A stretch of 64,000 bases of DNA, from contig JAHBWE010000023.1 of the NCBI GenBank assembly GCA_019637155.1, positions 106,855 through 170,854 on the forward strand, in the 5' to 3' direction. This stretch comes from Labilithrix sp. Lineage in GTDB: Bacteria > Myxococcota_A > Polyangia > Polyangiales > Polyangiaceae. Below, piece after piece: positions 44,680 to 53,386 of this stretch. The notes under the pieces were generated by a model. The model was not told the origin of the DNA. It did not search any database and saw nothing but the letters and a program-made list of their open reading frames with translations. Both the position numbers and the translations under genes were made by a program. Numbering within the stretch: the first letter of the stretch is position 1; each line of letters starts with the position of its first letter.

Positions 44680-46275
44680 GTGGACGTCGCTCACTCGCGG
44701 TTGAGTCTCCGGAACCTACTCGTTCTCGTTCGCAGTTGTACGACTGCGAGGACACGGCGTCTCCTTCTCCTGCTCTTACTCCTCTGCCTTGGCGCGCGCT
44801 TCGGCCTCGTCGGCGTCGCTGTCGCTGTCTCGGCGCAGCGCTACGACGTCGCCGGCATCGTCAGCGTCGCGGCCGTCGCGCTCGGCTTCGCCCAACGGAT
44901 CGCCGTCTCGCACCTCCGCGTCGCGATCGAGTGTGACGCGCTCGTGCACGTCGCTCGACGTCTTCTCGGGTCCGACCTATTCGAGACGTCCGAGTTCGCA
45001 TTGCGGCTCGCGGTCGAGAACGGGATCTGGGACATCCAGGAGTTGCTCCTCATGGCGCCGAGCGCGATCGCCGATGCGATCGTGACGCTCGGTTTGCTGC
45101 CCGTCCTCGGGGCGGTCGTTCCACCGCGGTTACTCGCGCTGGCCGTCGTCGCGCTCGTCGTCGTGTTCGGTGCGAGCCTTGCGTTTCGGCGCACGGCCTT
45201 CCGTCTCCATGCCGAGACGATGGAGGCTCGCATGAAGGTCGCCGACACCTTCTCGCTTGCGGTCGAAGGACGGCTAGAGATGGTCGCGATGGGCGCGGAG
45301 GAGCGCTTCGAGGAACGGTTCGCTCGTGACATCGCCGAGTACGCCCGCCGGAACCGCCGCAGCGCATTCGGGACACTCACGATCGGTCGTGCACCGCTCG
45401 TCGCAGCGGCAATGCTGATCGCCCTCGTCATCTTGCTCGACGTCGGCACACGCGCTGCGCTGACGGAGGCGCTCGCGCGCTGGGCGCTGCTGCTCGGCGC
45501 TTCGTTGCCGTCGCTGCTCGGCGTTTCGCTCGGGGTTCAAGGGCTCCTTCGTGGGAGCGCGAAGGTCCAGCCGCTTGCGGAGGTGATGTCCAGCCGACTG
45601 CGCGAGCCAGGCGGGACGCAGACGCCGGTGCTCCCGGCCGCTGTGCGCGTCGACGCGCTGAGCTTTGCGTACGGCGGTGCGAGCGCTCCGCCGCTCCTTC
45701 GTGACCTCTCGTTCGAGTGGAGCCCGGGGCGCGTCCTCCTCCTCAGCGGTCCCAACGGATCGGGCAAGAGCACGGTCCTCCGTCTCCTGCTCGGACTGCG
45801 ACGGCCGACGTCCGGTTCCATCCGCGTCGATGGCACCGATCTCGCGCGCCTCGATCTGCGCGCGCTCCGCGAGCAGGTCGTCTTCCTTCCGCAGCGGCCC
45901 TACCTCGGCGAGAGCCACGTCAGCGTTCGCGCCGCGCTCCTCTTCGGGCGCACGGCAAAGACGGATCGAGAGTGCGAGGTCGCGCTCGAGCGGGTCAAGC
46001 TCGACCTCGGCGCGCGTCCGCTCGATCGAAGGCTCACTGAGCTCTCGGGTGGGCAGAGGCAGCGTCTCGCGCTCGCGCGTGTGCTGCTTCAGGACGCGCA
46101 GGCGTTCTTGCTCGACGAGCCGGACGCAAACCTCGACCGGGCAGGTGTGCATCTCGTGATGGCGCTCGTTCGTGAGCTGGCGGAGGAAGGAAAGCTCGTC
46201 GCGATGGCGGCCCACTCGACCGAGCTCGCCGAGGTTGCCGACGAGATCGTTGCGGTCAAGGCGCCGGGCGGGTGA
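44680..46275 (+). CDS. ABC exporter, fused permease and ATPase (lasso D type)
   Basis: A 531-residue half-transporter. Residues ~30-290 hold about six membrane helices; the ATPase follows with LSGPNGSGKST (Walker A, ~356-366), VVFLPQRPYLGE (Q-loop), LSGGQRQRLALARVLL (signature), AFLLDEPDANLD (Walker B) and AAHST (H-loop). Lasso D proteins export the mature peptide and often give self-immunity. GTG 44680 is preferred since GAGG lies 9 nt upstream; a TTG at 44671 is too close to it. The gene is divergent from the methyltransferase. Confidence 0.9.
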   Translation: MDVAHSRLSLRNLLVLVRSCTTARTRRLLLLLLLLCLGARFGLVGVAVAVSAQRYDVAGIVSVAAVALGFAQRIAVSHLRVAIECDALVHVARRLLGSDLFETSEFALRLAVENGIWDIQELLLMAPSAIADAIVTLGLLPVLGAVVPPRLLALAVVALVVVFGASLAFRRTAFRLHAETMEARMKVADTFSLAVEGRLEMVAMGAEERFEERFARDIAEYARRNRRSAFGTLTIGRAPLVAAAMLIALVILLDVGTRAALTEALARWALLLGASLPSLLGVSLGVQGLLRGSAKVQPLAEVMSSRLREPGGTQTPVLPAAVRVDALSFAYGGASAPPLLRDLSFEWSPGRVLLLSGPNGSGKSTVLRLLLGLRRPTSGSIRVDGTDLARLDLRALREQVVFLPQRPYLGESHVSVRAALLFGRTAKTDRECEVALERVKLDLGARPLDRRLTELSGGQRQRLALARVLLQDAQAFLLDEPDANLDRAGVHLVMALVRELAEEGKLVAMAAHSTELAEVADEIVAVKAPGG

Positions 46276-46453
46276 CAGCGCGGCGCGTGACGGCGATAAC
46301 CGCTGGTCGTGTGACACCGTCGAACGGGGAGCGCGAGAGCGTGGCGAGGTTCAAGCCGGTCCGGGCATAGAAAGGAGCGAGTCGATCGCCGCATCGACGA
46401 GGATCGGACGTCTGGGGAATCCCTGCAAGGTGCTACGTTGGGCAGACCACGCG

Positions 46454-47323
46454 ATGGCGACGGCGCCGCTCCTCAGCGTTGGAATCCCGTTCCTCGACGA
46501 GGAGCGCCTGCTCGCGGCTGCGATCCGCAGCGTGCTCGCGCAGACGATGTCGGACTTCGAGTTGCTCGTCATCGACGACGGCTCGACGGATCGCTCGTTG
46601 GAGATCGCCCGCGGTTTCGCCGATCCTCGCATCATCGTGCGCTCCGATGGCCGGAGGAGGCACCTCGCGACTCGACTCAATGAGGTCACGCGGCACGCGC
46701 GCGGGCGCTACGTGGCCCGGATGGACGCTGACGACGTCGCGCATCCGCGACGTTTCGAGGAGCAGCTCCGGCTGCTCGAGCGCGACCCTGCGTGCGACGC
46801 AGTCGGGACCTGGGCTGGCATGATCGACGAGCACGCGGAGCCTCTGGCGATAATCGAAGCGTCGGAGCACGGCCTCACTCCGCGGCGCGTTCTCGAGCAT
46901 GGGGTCATGCCGCACCCAACGCTCCTCGCTCGCCGCGAGTGGTTTCTCGCCCATCCCTACGACGAGACGCTCACGCGGACGGAGGATCGAGAGCTCTGGT
47001 GCCGTACCGCGGCACGGACGCGTTTCGCGATCGTGCCGTCGCCGCTCTACGTTCTTCGTGTCCGACCGACCGAGCCGTCGTTCGTCTCCGACTACGTCGA
47101 GACACAGCGGCAGAACTGCGTGCTGTTTCGTCGGTACGGCCCGCAGATGATCGGGCGCACCGGCACCGCGCGCGCGTGGTTGAGCGCGCATGGCAAGTCT
47201 CTGGTGACGCGCGCGGCCGTCGCGCTCGGAGCCGGCGACCGTCTGGTTCGCCGCCGCGGGCGTGCACCGACGGCGCCGGAGCGCGCGCTCATCGACGAAG
47301 CGGTGGCGGCAGCGCGCGGGTGA
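46454..47323 (+). CDS. Family 2 glycosyltransferase
   Basis: A 289-residue GT-A enzyme: SVGIPFLDEERLLAAAIRSVLAQT (start), LLVIDDGSTDRSLEIARGF (~40-58), and the metal-binding DxD in VARMDADDVAHPRRFEEQL (~87-105). ED(R)ELW near 180 fits the acceptor-site acid. It transfers a sugar from a nucleotide donor. It lies 178 bp after the exporter in the same direction and may decorate the peptide or simply belong to surface polysaccharide genes. The ribosome site before ATG 46454 is weak. Confidence 0.85.
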   Translation: MATAPLLSVGIPFLDEERLLAAAIRSVLAQTMSDFELLVIDDGSTDRSLEIARGFADPRIIVRSDGRRRHLATRLNEVTRHARGRYVARMDADDVAHPRRFEEQLRLLERDPACDAVGTWAGMIDEHAEPLAIIEASEHGLTPRRVLEHGVMPHPTLLARREWFLAHPYDETLTRTEDRELWCRTAARTRFAIVPSPLYVLRVRPTEPSFVSDYVETQRQNCVLFRRYGPQMIGRTGTARAWLSAHGKSLVTRAAVALGAGDRLVRRRGRAPTAPERALIDEAVAAARG

Positions 47324-47329
47324 CGGGCG

Positions 47330-48838
47330 TCACGGCGTCTCCACCTTCGGGCACTCCTGGTCGAAGTGAGCCGGGTTCACCGTGACCTGCTCGGGCGCTC
47401 CGTAGGCCGCGACTAGCGCGAAGTGCTCGTAGCCGCATGGGGTCACGGTGAGCGGTTTTACGCCGTCTTTTCGGAGCTTGGTGCCGCGTTCGATCTGTTC
47501 GGTGCGGGCTTCGCTTGGGTGCATGCCTGGCGTCGTGCCGTCGGCGCGGAGGAGGGAGATGAGCCAGGCGATGGCGATGAAGCCGCCGAATGCCTTCTGT
47601 GCCTTTGGGATGGCTGGCTTCGTTTCGCCGTTCTTCGTCGTGCGGATCCATGGGGTCAGGACCACGTCGGCGAGGAAGAGCGCGAAGATCACGAAGCCCC
47701 CTAGCAGGGCGCGCTCTGCATGGTGTGCCGGGGCGCCGTCGCGGGCGTTGCCGATGGAGAGGAACGCTAGCTGCGCGAACGCCGCGAGGAGGGGGAGGCC
47801 CCAGCGGCGGCGGACCTGTCGATCGACGAAGGCGAGCGGTGAGAGCACGAGGGCCGGGAGCGTGACCTCCGGGCGCACCGCGAAGAGGAGCTTCGGATAG
47901 AAGAACAGCGCCGACGCCCAGCTCGTCGCGCCGTCGCCGATCGCGCGCTTGTAGGTCGAGACGCGGCGGAAGAAATGGAGCGGGCCGTCGTGCGCGTGCG
48001 CGTTCCATGCCATCCACATGAGCGGGCCCGCCACGCAGAGGGCGACGGCGGCGACGATGAGACGCGGGCGCTTCGGCGAACGCCGGAGCGTGACGCCGAC
48101 CCAGATCGCCGCGACCGCCGCCGCCGGCCACGCCTCGTAGCGCGAGAGACACGCCGCGAAGAGCGCGGCGCCGAAGCCGAGCGGCGCGGCCTCGCGAAGG
48201 GCGGTCTTCGCTGTCTTCTCGCGCGCGAGGTCCGTCGGCGAGGCGCCGTCGCGCGCGCGCGCGGCCACCGTCGCGAGCCCCAGCACGCCCGCAGCGGTGA
48301 GCGCCGCGGTGAAGGACTCGGGCACCGTCGTCGCGCCGGACCACAGCATCCACGGCGTCCCGAGCGCGAAGACGAGCGCGACGAACGCGCGCGGCCACGG
48401 GACGCCGGAGAGGCGCAGCGCGACGAAGGGGAGAGGCGCGGCGAGGCTCGAGAACAGGATCGAGAGGGCGCGCGCGGTGGCGAGGTCGCGGCCGAGGAGC
48501 TTCATCCCGAGGCCGAGGATCCAGAACGGGAAGGGGAGCCAGCTCGTGCCGCTCGGGTCGAGACGCGCGTGATGGGCGAAGCCCTGCGCGATGACGACGC
48601 GCGAGAAGTCGTCGTCGGAGATGTGGTCGAACCCGAGGTTCCGCAGCCACGCGCACGCAAAGGCGTGAAGGAGCGCGATCGCACACGCCGCGAGGAGGAG
48701 CGAGCGCGTGCTCGCCGCCGGCGATTCGACGATGCGCTCGGGCCCCGGCTCGGCGATCGCGGCTCCCTCCGGTGCGGCCGCGGCTGCGTTCGGCCGACCG
48801 TCGTCGTGACGCGGCCGCGCCTTCTTCCGCGCCGCCAT
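47330..48838 (-). CDS. GT-C-type membrane glycosyltransferase
   Basis: A 502-residue protein with a basic soluble N-terminus (~45 residues) and about 10-11 membrane helices. The first periplasmic loop has the acidic motif ISDDDFSRVV followed by SGTSWLPFPFWILG. This is the pattern of PMT/ArnT/mannosyltransferases that use lipid-linked sugars (Asp-Asp in loop 1). The C-terminal ~70 residues are periplasmic. It starts 15 bp after secG in the same direction, so it is the last gene of the gap-pgk-tpiA-secG run. Acceptor unknown. Confidence 0.8.
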   Translation of the reverse strand: MAARKKARPRHDDGRPNAAAAAPEGAAIAEPGPERIVESPAASTRSLLLAACAIALLHAFACAWLRNLGFDHISDDDFSRVVIAQGFAHHARLDPSGTSWLPFPFWILGLGMKLLGRDLATARALSILFSSLAAPLPFVALRLSGVPWPRAFVALVFALGTPWMLWSGATTVPESFTAALTAAGVLGLATVAARARDGASPTDLAREKTAKTALREAAPLGFGAALFAACLSRYEAWPAAAVAAIWVGVTLRRSPKRPRLIVAAVALCVAGPLMWMAWNAHAHDGPLHFFRRVSTYKRAIGDGATSWASALFFYPKLLFAVRPEVTLPALVLSPLAFVDRQVRRRWGLPLLAAFAQLAFLSIGNARDGAPAHHAERALLGGFVIFALFLADVVLTPWIRTTKNGETKPAIPKAQKAFGGFIAIAWLISLLRADGTTPGMHPSEARTEQIERGTKLRKDGVKPLTVTPCGYEHFALVAAYGAPEQVTVNPAHFDQECPKVETP

Positions 48839-48853
48839 CGCGTGAACGCGCGC

Positions 48854-49324
48854 TCAGGGCGTGGGCGCCGGCTCGGTCGGGGTCGGGGCCTGCTCGGGAG
48901 CGGGCGTGGGCTCGGGCGCCGGGGCCTGCTCGGGGGCGGGCGCCTGCTCGGGGGCGGGTGCGGGCGCCGGTTCGCCCGGGGGCGCGCTGCTCGGAGCGGC
49001 CGAGTCCGCCGGTGGGGCTTCCCTCTTCTTGAGCTCGCCCTTGTCCTTCTTGCGGCCGGCTTCCATGGCGACCTTTGCCTTGAGGGCGCGGTCGCCGGCG
49101 CTCGACATGTAGGCGAGAGAGACGCTCGTGAGCATGAAGATGGCCGCGGCGATGGCGGTCATGCGCGTGAGGATGTTGCCGGCGCCGCGGCCGCCGAAGA
49201 CCTGCGTCGTCGCTCCGCCGAACGCTGCGCCCATGCCGCCGCCCTTGCCCTGCTGCAGGAGGACGACGCCGATGACGATCAGGCAGACGAAGACGTGGAC
49301 GAAGCTGATGAAGGTCTGGAGCAT
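48854..49324 (-). CDS. secG: SecG subunit of the preprotein translocase with Pro/Ala/Glu-rich tail
   Basis: A 156-residue SecG. Two membrane helices (HVFVCLIVIGVVLLQ, ~10-25, and MTAIAAAIFMLTSVSLAYM, ~52-70) flank the conserved loop QQGKGGGMGAAFGG. It assists SecYE-dependent protein export. Ordinary SecG is 75-110 residues; this one adds an ~80-residue tail with repeats of APAPEQ/APTPEQ. ATG 49324 gives the standard N-terminus MLQTFISFVHV. It follows tpiA by 46 bp, a common linkage, with a hairpin between. Confidence 0.92.
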   Translation of the reverse strand: MLQTFISFVHVFVCLIVIGVVLLQQGKGGGMGAAFGGATTQVFGGRGAGNILTRMTAIAAAIFMLTSVSLAYMSSAGDRALKAKVAMEAGRKKDKGELKKREAPPADSAAPSSAPPGEPAPAPAPEQAPAPEQAPAPEPTPAPEQAPTPTEPAPTP

Positions 49325-49339
49325 GGGTCTTCGGTGTGG

Positions 49340-49366
49340 CGCGGGGTGCAGGGGCAGAGCCCCGCG
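49340..49366 (-). promoter_or_regulatory. Hairpin between tpiA and secG
   Basis: CGCGGGG (49340-49346) and CCCCGCG (49360-49366) can pair around a 13-nt loop that itself holds GGGGC. It lies in the 46-bp spacer, so it may stabilise mRNA ends or attenuate secG. No U-tract follows, so full termination is unlikely. Confidence 0.4.
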
Positions 49367-49370
49367 TGAC

Positions 49371-50144
49371 TCAGGATGCCGCGGAGGGCTGCGCGGCCCG
49401 TGCGATAGCACTGAACGAGCCGGCGTCCAAGCTCGCTCCGCCGACGAGGGCGCCGTCGACGTTCGGACAGCCCAGGAGCGCGGCCGCGTTGTCCGCCTTC
49501 ACCGAGCCGCCGTAGAGGATGCGCGTCTTCGTCGCGAGCTCCGGCGACTTCTTGGTCAGCCACTCGCGGATCGCGGCGTGGACCTCCTCCGCTTCCGCCG
49601 GGCCCGCCGTCTTGCCGGTGCCGATCGCCCAGACCGGCTCGTACGCGATCGCGACGGCCTCCTTCGCCTGCGCGATGACGTCCAGGAACGCGTCGACCTG
49701 CTGCTTCACCACGCGGAGCGTCTCGCCGCCCTCGCGCTGCTGCAACGTCTCGCCGACGCAGATGATGGGGAGGAGCCCGGCGCCGAGCGCGGCGGCGGCC
49801 TTCTCGGCGACGAACGCGTCGGTCTCGGCGAAATACTGGCGGCGCTCGCTATGGCCGACGATGACCCAGGTGCAGCCGCAGTCCTTGAGGAAGGGGGCGC
49901 TGACCTCGCCCGTGAAGGCGCCTTCGTTCTTGGGGTAGAGGTTCTGCGCCGCGAGCCCGACCTTGGAGTGCTCGAGCTCGCTCGCGACGGCGGCGAGGAC
50001 GGTGAAGGGGGGCGCGATGACGACGTCGACCTTCGGCAGGTCCTTCGCGAACGCGATGACCTCCTGGGCGAGCTCGATGCCCGCCTGGGAGCCCTTGAAC
50101 ATCTTCCAGTTGCCCGCGATGAGCGGCCTGCGTGCGGCGTTCAT
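49371..50144 (-). CDS. tpiA: Triose-phosphate isomerase
   Basis: A 257-residue TIM barrel of normal length that interconverts dihydroxyacetone phosphate and glyceraldehyde-3-phosphate. Active-site residues are all present: Lys14 in GNWKM, His98 in IVGHSERR and Glu169 in AYEPVWAIGTGKTA. The phosphate-binding ends ILYGGSVKADNA and VDGALVGGASL are also there. Its ATG overlaps the pgk stop by 4 nt (ATGA), ensuring coupled translation within glycolysis genes. Confidence 0.98.
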   Translation of the reverse strand: MNAARRPLIAGNWKMFKGSQAGIELAQEVIAFAKDLPKVDVVIAPPFTVLAAVASELEHSKVGLAAQNLYPKNEGAFTGEVSAPFLKDCGCTWVIVGHSERRQYFAETDAFVAEKAAAALGAGLLPIICVGETLQQREGGETLRVVKQQVDAFLDVIAQAKEAVAIAYEPVWAIGTGKTAGPAEAEEVHAAIREWLTKKSPELATKTRILYGGSVKADNAAALLGCPNVDGALVGGASLDAGSFSAIARAAQPSAAS

Positions 50145-51358
50145 TGAGCGTTCCGACGCAGAACCTCGATCCCGGGCAGCTTCTTCCCCTCGATCAGCTC
50201 GAGAGAGGCGCCGCCGCCGGTCGAGATGTGCTTCATCTTCTTCGCCACGTCGCCGGGGGCTTCCTTCACCGCCGCCGCGCTGTCGCCGCCGCCGACGACC
50301 GTGAACGCGCTCGAGTCCGCCATCGCCTTCGCGATCGCGAACGTGCCCGCCGCGAACGGCGCCTTCTCGAAGAGGCCCATCGGTCCGTTCCAGAGCACCG
50401 TCTTCGCCTTCGCGACGAGGGCCGAGAACGCCTCGATCGACTTCGGGCCGATGTCGAGCGCCATGTGGCCCTCCGGCACGGCGTCCGCGGAGACGGCGCG
50501 GCCCTCGGCGGCCTCGAGGCTCTGCGCCACGACGACGTCGGTGGGGAGCGCGACCTCGACCTTCTTCTCTTTGGCCTTCTCGAGGATCGTGCGCGCGAGG
50601 GCGAGCTTGTCCTCCTCGATCTTCGACTTCTGGAGGTTCTTGCCCTGCGCGGCGAGGAAGGTGTTGGCCATCGCGCCGCCGATGACGAGCGCGTCCACCT
50701 TTTCGATGAGATTGTCGAGGACGGCGATTTTGTCCGAAACCTTGGCTCCCCCGAGAATAGCGACGAACGGCTTGTCCGGCGCGGTGATGACCTTGCCGAG
50801 GGCCGCGATCTCCTTCTCGAGGAGGAAGCCGCAGCCGCGCTCGCGCATGCTCTTCGGGAGCGCGTGCACCGAGGCGTGGGCGCGATGGACCGCGCCGAAC
50901 GCGTCGCAGACGTAGACGTCGGCGAGCTCGGCGAGCTTCGCCGCGAACGTCTCGTCGTCCTTCTCTTCCTCCGCGTGGAAGCGGAGGTTCTCGAGGAGGC
51001 AGACCTGGCCGCCGCGGAGGTCGTAGACGACCTTCTTCGGCGCGTCGCCGATGCAGTCCTCCGGCATGTGCACCTCGACGCCGAGGAGCTCCGCGAGGCG
51101 CGCGCCGACCGGCTCGAGCGAGAGCTTCGGATCGGGCCCCTTCTTTGGGCGGCCGAGGTGGCTCGCGAGGATGACGCGCGCGCCGCGCTCGATCGCGTGC
51201 TTGATCGTGGGGAGCGCCTCCGTGATGCGCGCGTCGTCGGTGATGACCTGCTTGCCGTCCTTCTCTTCGAGCGGGACGTTGAAGTCACAGCGGATGAAGA
51301 CGCGCTTGTTCTCGATCGGGAGCTCCCGGATCGGCGTGATGCGATCGAGCGTGGTCAT
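50141..51358 (-). CDS. pgk: Phosphoglycerate kinase
   Basis: A 405-residue enzyme catalysing ATP formation from 1,3-bisphosphoglycerate. The signature KRVFIRCDFNVPLE (near 18-31), ARVILASHLGRPKKG (~58-72) and the nucleotide loop GGGDSAAAVKEA near 365 are all typical. ATG 51358 has a strong GAGGAGG about 6 nt upstream. It follows gap by 15 bp and overlaps tpiA. Confidence 0.98.
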   Translation of the reverse strand: MTTLDRITPIRELPIENKRVFIRCDFNVPLEEKDGKQVITDDARITEALPTIKHAIERGARVILASHLGRPKKGPDPKLSLEPVGARLAELLGVEVHMPEDCIGDAPKKVVYDLRGGQVCLLENLRFHAEEEKDDETFAAKLAELADVYVCDAFGAVHRAHASVHALPKSMRERGCGFLLEKEIAALGKVITAPDKPFVAILGGAKVSDKIAVLDNLIEKVDALVIGGAMANTFLAAQGKNLQKSKIEEDKLALARTILEKAKEKKVEVALPTDVVVAQSLEAAEGRAVSADAVPEGHMALDIGPKSIEAFSALVAKAKTVLWNGPMGLFEKAPFAAGTFAIAKAMADSSAFTVVGGGDSAAAVKEAPGDVAKKMKHISTGGGASLELIEGKKLPGIEVLRRNAQ

Positions 51359-51373
51359 GGAGGTCCTCCTCGA

Positions 51374-52390
51374 TCAGAGCTTGCCGCCGACGAGCTGCGC
51401 GAGCTCGATCATGCGGTTCGAGAAGCCCCACTCGTTGTCGTACCAGGAGAAGACCTTCGCGAAGTTGTCGCCCATGACCTGGGTGACGGTCGCGTCGAAG
51501 ATCGAGGAGCGCGGATCGCCGATGTAGTCGGACGAGACGAGCTGCTCCTCGGTGTAGCCGAGGATGCCCTTGAGCGGGCCGTCGGCCGCCGCCTTCATCG
51601 CCGCGTGGATGGCGTCCTTCGTGAGCGCTTTCTCGGTCTCGAAGGTGAGGTCGACGAGGGAGACGTCCATCGTCGGCACGCGCACCGCCTGGCCGTCGAA
51701 CTTGCCCTTCAGCGCGGGGATGACCTCGCTGAGCGCCTTCGCCGCGCCGGTCGACGACGGGATCATGTTCTGCGCCGCCGCGCGCGCACGGCGGAGGTCG
51801 CCCTTGCGGTGCGGGATGTCGAGGACGGCCTGGTCGTTCGTGTACGAGTGGATCGTCGTCATGAGGCCGCGCTTGATCCCGAAGCTGTCGTTCAGGACCT
51901 TCGCGACCGGCGCGAGGCAGTTCGTGGTGCAGGAGCCGCACGAGATGACGGTGTGCTTCGTGCCGTCGTAGAGCTCCGTGTTCACGCCGAGGACGATCGT
52001 GGCGTCGTGGTTCTTCGCCGGCGCCGAGATGATGACCTTCTTCGCGCCCGCGGTGAGGTGCGCCTCGCACTTCTCCTTGTCGGTGAAGAGGCCGGTGCAC
52101 TCGAGGACGACGTCGACGCCGAGCTCCTTCCACGGCAGCTTCGTCGGCTCCCTCTCGGCGAGGATCTTCGCCTTCTTCGCGCCGAAGGAGATGGTGCCTT
52201 CGCCGGCCTCCGCGCGATGCTCGGCGCGGCCGTGGACGGTGTCGTAGTTGTAGAGGTGCGCGAGGGTCTTCGCGTCCGTGAGGTCGTTGATCGCGACGAC
52301 CTCGAGGTCCTTCACTCCGCGCTCGTTGAGCACGCGGACCATGCAACGACCAATACGACCGAACCCGTTAATCGCGATCTTCGTAGCCAT
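51374..52390 (-). CDS. gap: Glyceraldehyde-3-phosphate dehydrogenase, phosphorylating
   Basis: A 338-residue NAD-dependent enzyme. NGFGRIGR (8-15) is the dinucleotide-binding turn, SCGSCTTNCLAP holds the catalytic Cys154, and the later YDNEWGFSNRM is conserved. It converts glyceraldehyde-3-phosphate to 1,3-bisphosphoglycerate and leads the gap-pgk-tpiA-secG operon. ATG 52390 gives the standard start MATKIAINGFG; a longer frame would add a non-homologous dozen residues. Confidence 0.97.
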   Translation of the reverse strand: MATKIAINGFGRIGRCMVRVLNERGVKDLEVVAINDLTDAKTLAHLYNYDTVHGRAEHRAEAGEGTISFGAKKAKILAEREPTKLPWKELGVDVVLECTGLFTDKEKCEAHLTAGAKKVIISAPAKNHDATIVLGVNTELYDGTKHTVISCGSCTTNCLAPVAKVLNDSFGIKRGLMTTIHSYTNDQAVLDIPHRKGDLRRARAAAQNMIPSSTGAAKALSEVIPALKGKFDGQAVRVPTMDVSLVDLTFETEKALTKDAIHAAMKAAADGPLKGILGYTEEQLVSSDYIGDPRSSIFDATVTQVMGDNFAKVFSWYDNEWGFSNRMIELAQLVGGKL

Positions 52391-52438
52391 GGCGGGCACG
52401 CTAGTCCCGGCGAGGGGGCGCGGCAAGGTCGGTCTGAG

Positions 52439-52454
52439 GCGCCTTTAAAGGCGC
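52439..52454. terminator. 16-bp perfect palindrome downstream of the Cys-rich lipoproteins
   Basis: GCGCCTTTAAAGGCGC lies 8 bp after the stop of the lipoprotein at 52463 and about 50 bp before the gap start codon. It may be a short terminator for the lipoprotein operon or an operator of the glycolytic operon. No U-tract. Confidence 0.4.
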
Positions 52455-52462
52455 TATTTCGC

Positions 52463-53371
52463 CTACTGGCAGACCTTGTCGACGCACTTCGGCTCGGTCG
52501 GCGGGACGCACGGCGGGACGATCAAGGTGCAGCCCTGCTTCTTGTACTCCTGGCAGTTGCTGTCGTTCACCGTCTTCTTGATCATCTCGAGCTCGGTGGC
52601 GCCGGTCTTGTTCATCGCGCCGGTGCACTGGTCGACGCAGTCGGCGTTGATCGCGACGGTCGTGCAGTCGGCGTCGCCGTTGCACGCCTTGTGGCGCGCG
52701 ACCGCGTCGGTGAGCAGCTTGCCGACGTAGCTCTCGATCGCCTGGCAGGACACGGCCGGACAGATCTGCTCGCAGCCCGGGCCCATCGACGCGGGGGTGC
52801 CGTCGGCGCAGATGCGTTGGATGGCGGGGCAGGCGATCGGGATCTCGCCCGGGCAGGCGAACTCGCAATTCGGGCCGGTGCGGCCGACGAACGAGCCGTC
52901 GGGGCACTTCTTCGCGTCGTCGGTGCACACGGTTTGACCGGGGCACCTGAACTCGCACTTGGGGCCGGAGCGGCCGACCGTGGTCCCGTCGGGACAGAGG
53001 AGCGCGTCCGCGTCGCAGACGACGGGGTCGCACGTCTTCACCGTGCACATGATGCCGCGCGCCGCGCACGTGCAGGAATTGCAGCCGTCGATCGAGGTGA
53101 AGTCGTCGCCGAGCTTGTAGGTCGGCACCGGTGCGGTCGGAGACGATGCCCTCACCTGATCGTAGAGCGCCGTGTCGGCCCATGAGCACGTCGAGCCGTC
53201 GCCGGTCGGGGAGCCGTCCTTCTTCGTTTGCAGCTGCTGATCGGAGGTTTCGGTCTTTCCGACGGTAACGGCGCTTCCGCCGCAAGCGACGATAACGAGG
53301 GCGACGGACGAAGCGACGGCGGCGCGGCGCGTGGGGCTCACGAGGCTCATGGGGCTCATGGGGCGGTTCAT
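52463..53371 (-). CDS. Cys-rich lipoprotein with VGR-GPxCEF modules, paralogue A
   Basis: A 302-residue lipoprotein (signal AAVASSVALVIVAC, Cys ~30). Residues ~60-110 form a first Cys domain (CSWADTALYD...YKLGDDFTSIDGCNSCTC). Two to three modules of the pattern CPDGxxVGRxGPxCEFxCPG follow, then an unmatched ~120-residue C-terminal domain with eight Cys ending CVDKVCQ. These modules look like small disulfide-stabilised units of protease-inhibitor type. It starts 16 bp after its paralogue, with which it shares the first ~200 residues. A start a few codons later is possible. Confidence 0.8.
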   Translation of the reverse strand: MNRPMSPMSLVSPTRRAAVASSVALVIVACGGSAVTVGKTETSDQQLQTKKDGSPTGDGSTCSWADTALYDQVRASSPTAPVPTYKLGDDFTSIDGCNSCTCAARGIMCTVKTCDPVVCDADALLCPDGTTVGRSGPKCEFRCPGQTVCTDDAKKCPDGSFVGRTGPNCEFACPGEIPIACPAIQRICADGTPASMGPGCEQICPAVSCQAIESYVGKLLTDAVARHKACNGDADCTTVAINADCVDQCTGAMNKTGATELEMIKKTVNDSNCQEYKKQGCTLIVPPCVPPTEPKCVDKVCQ

Positions 53372-53386
53372 CCTCTTACTGCTTCG

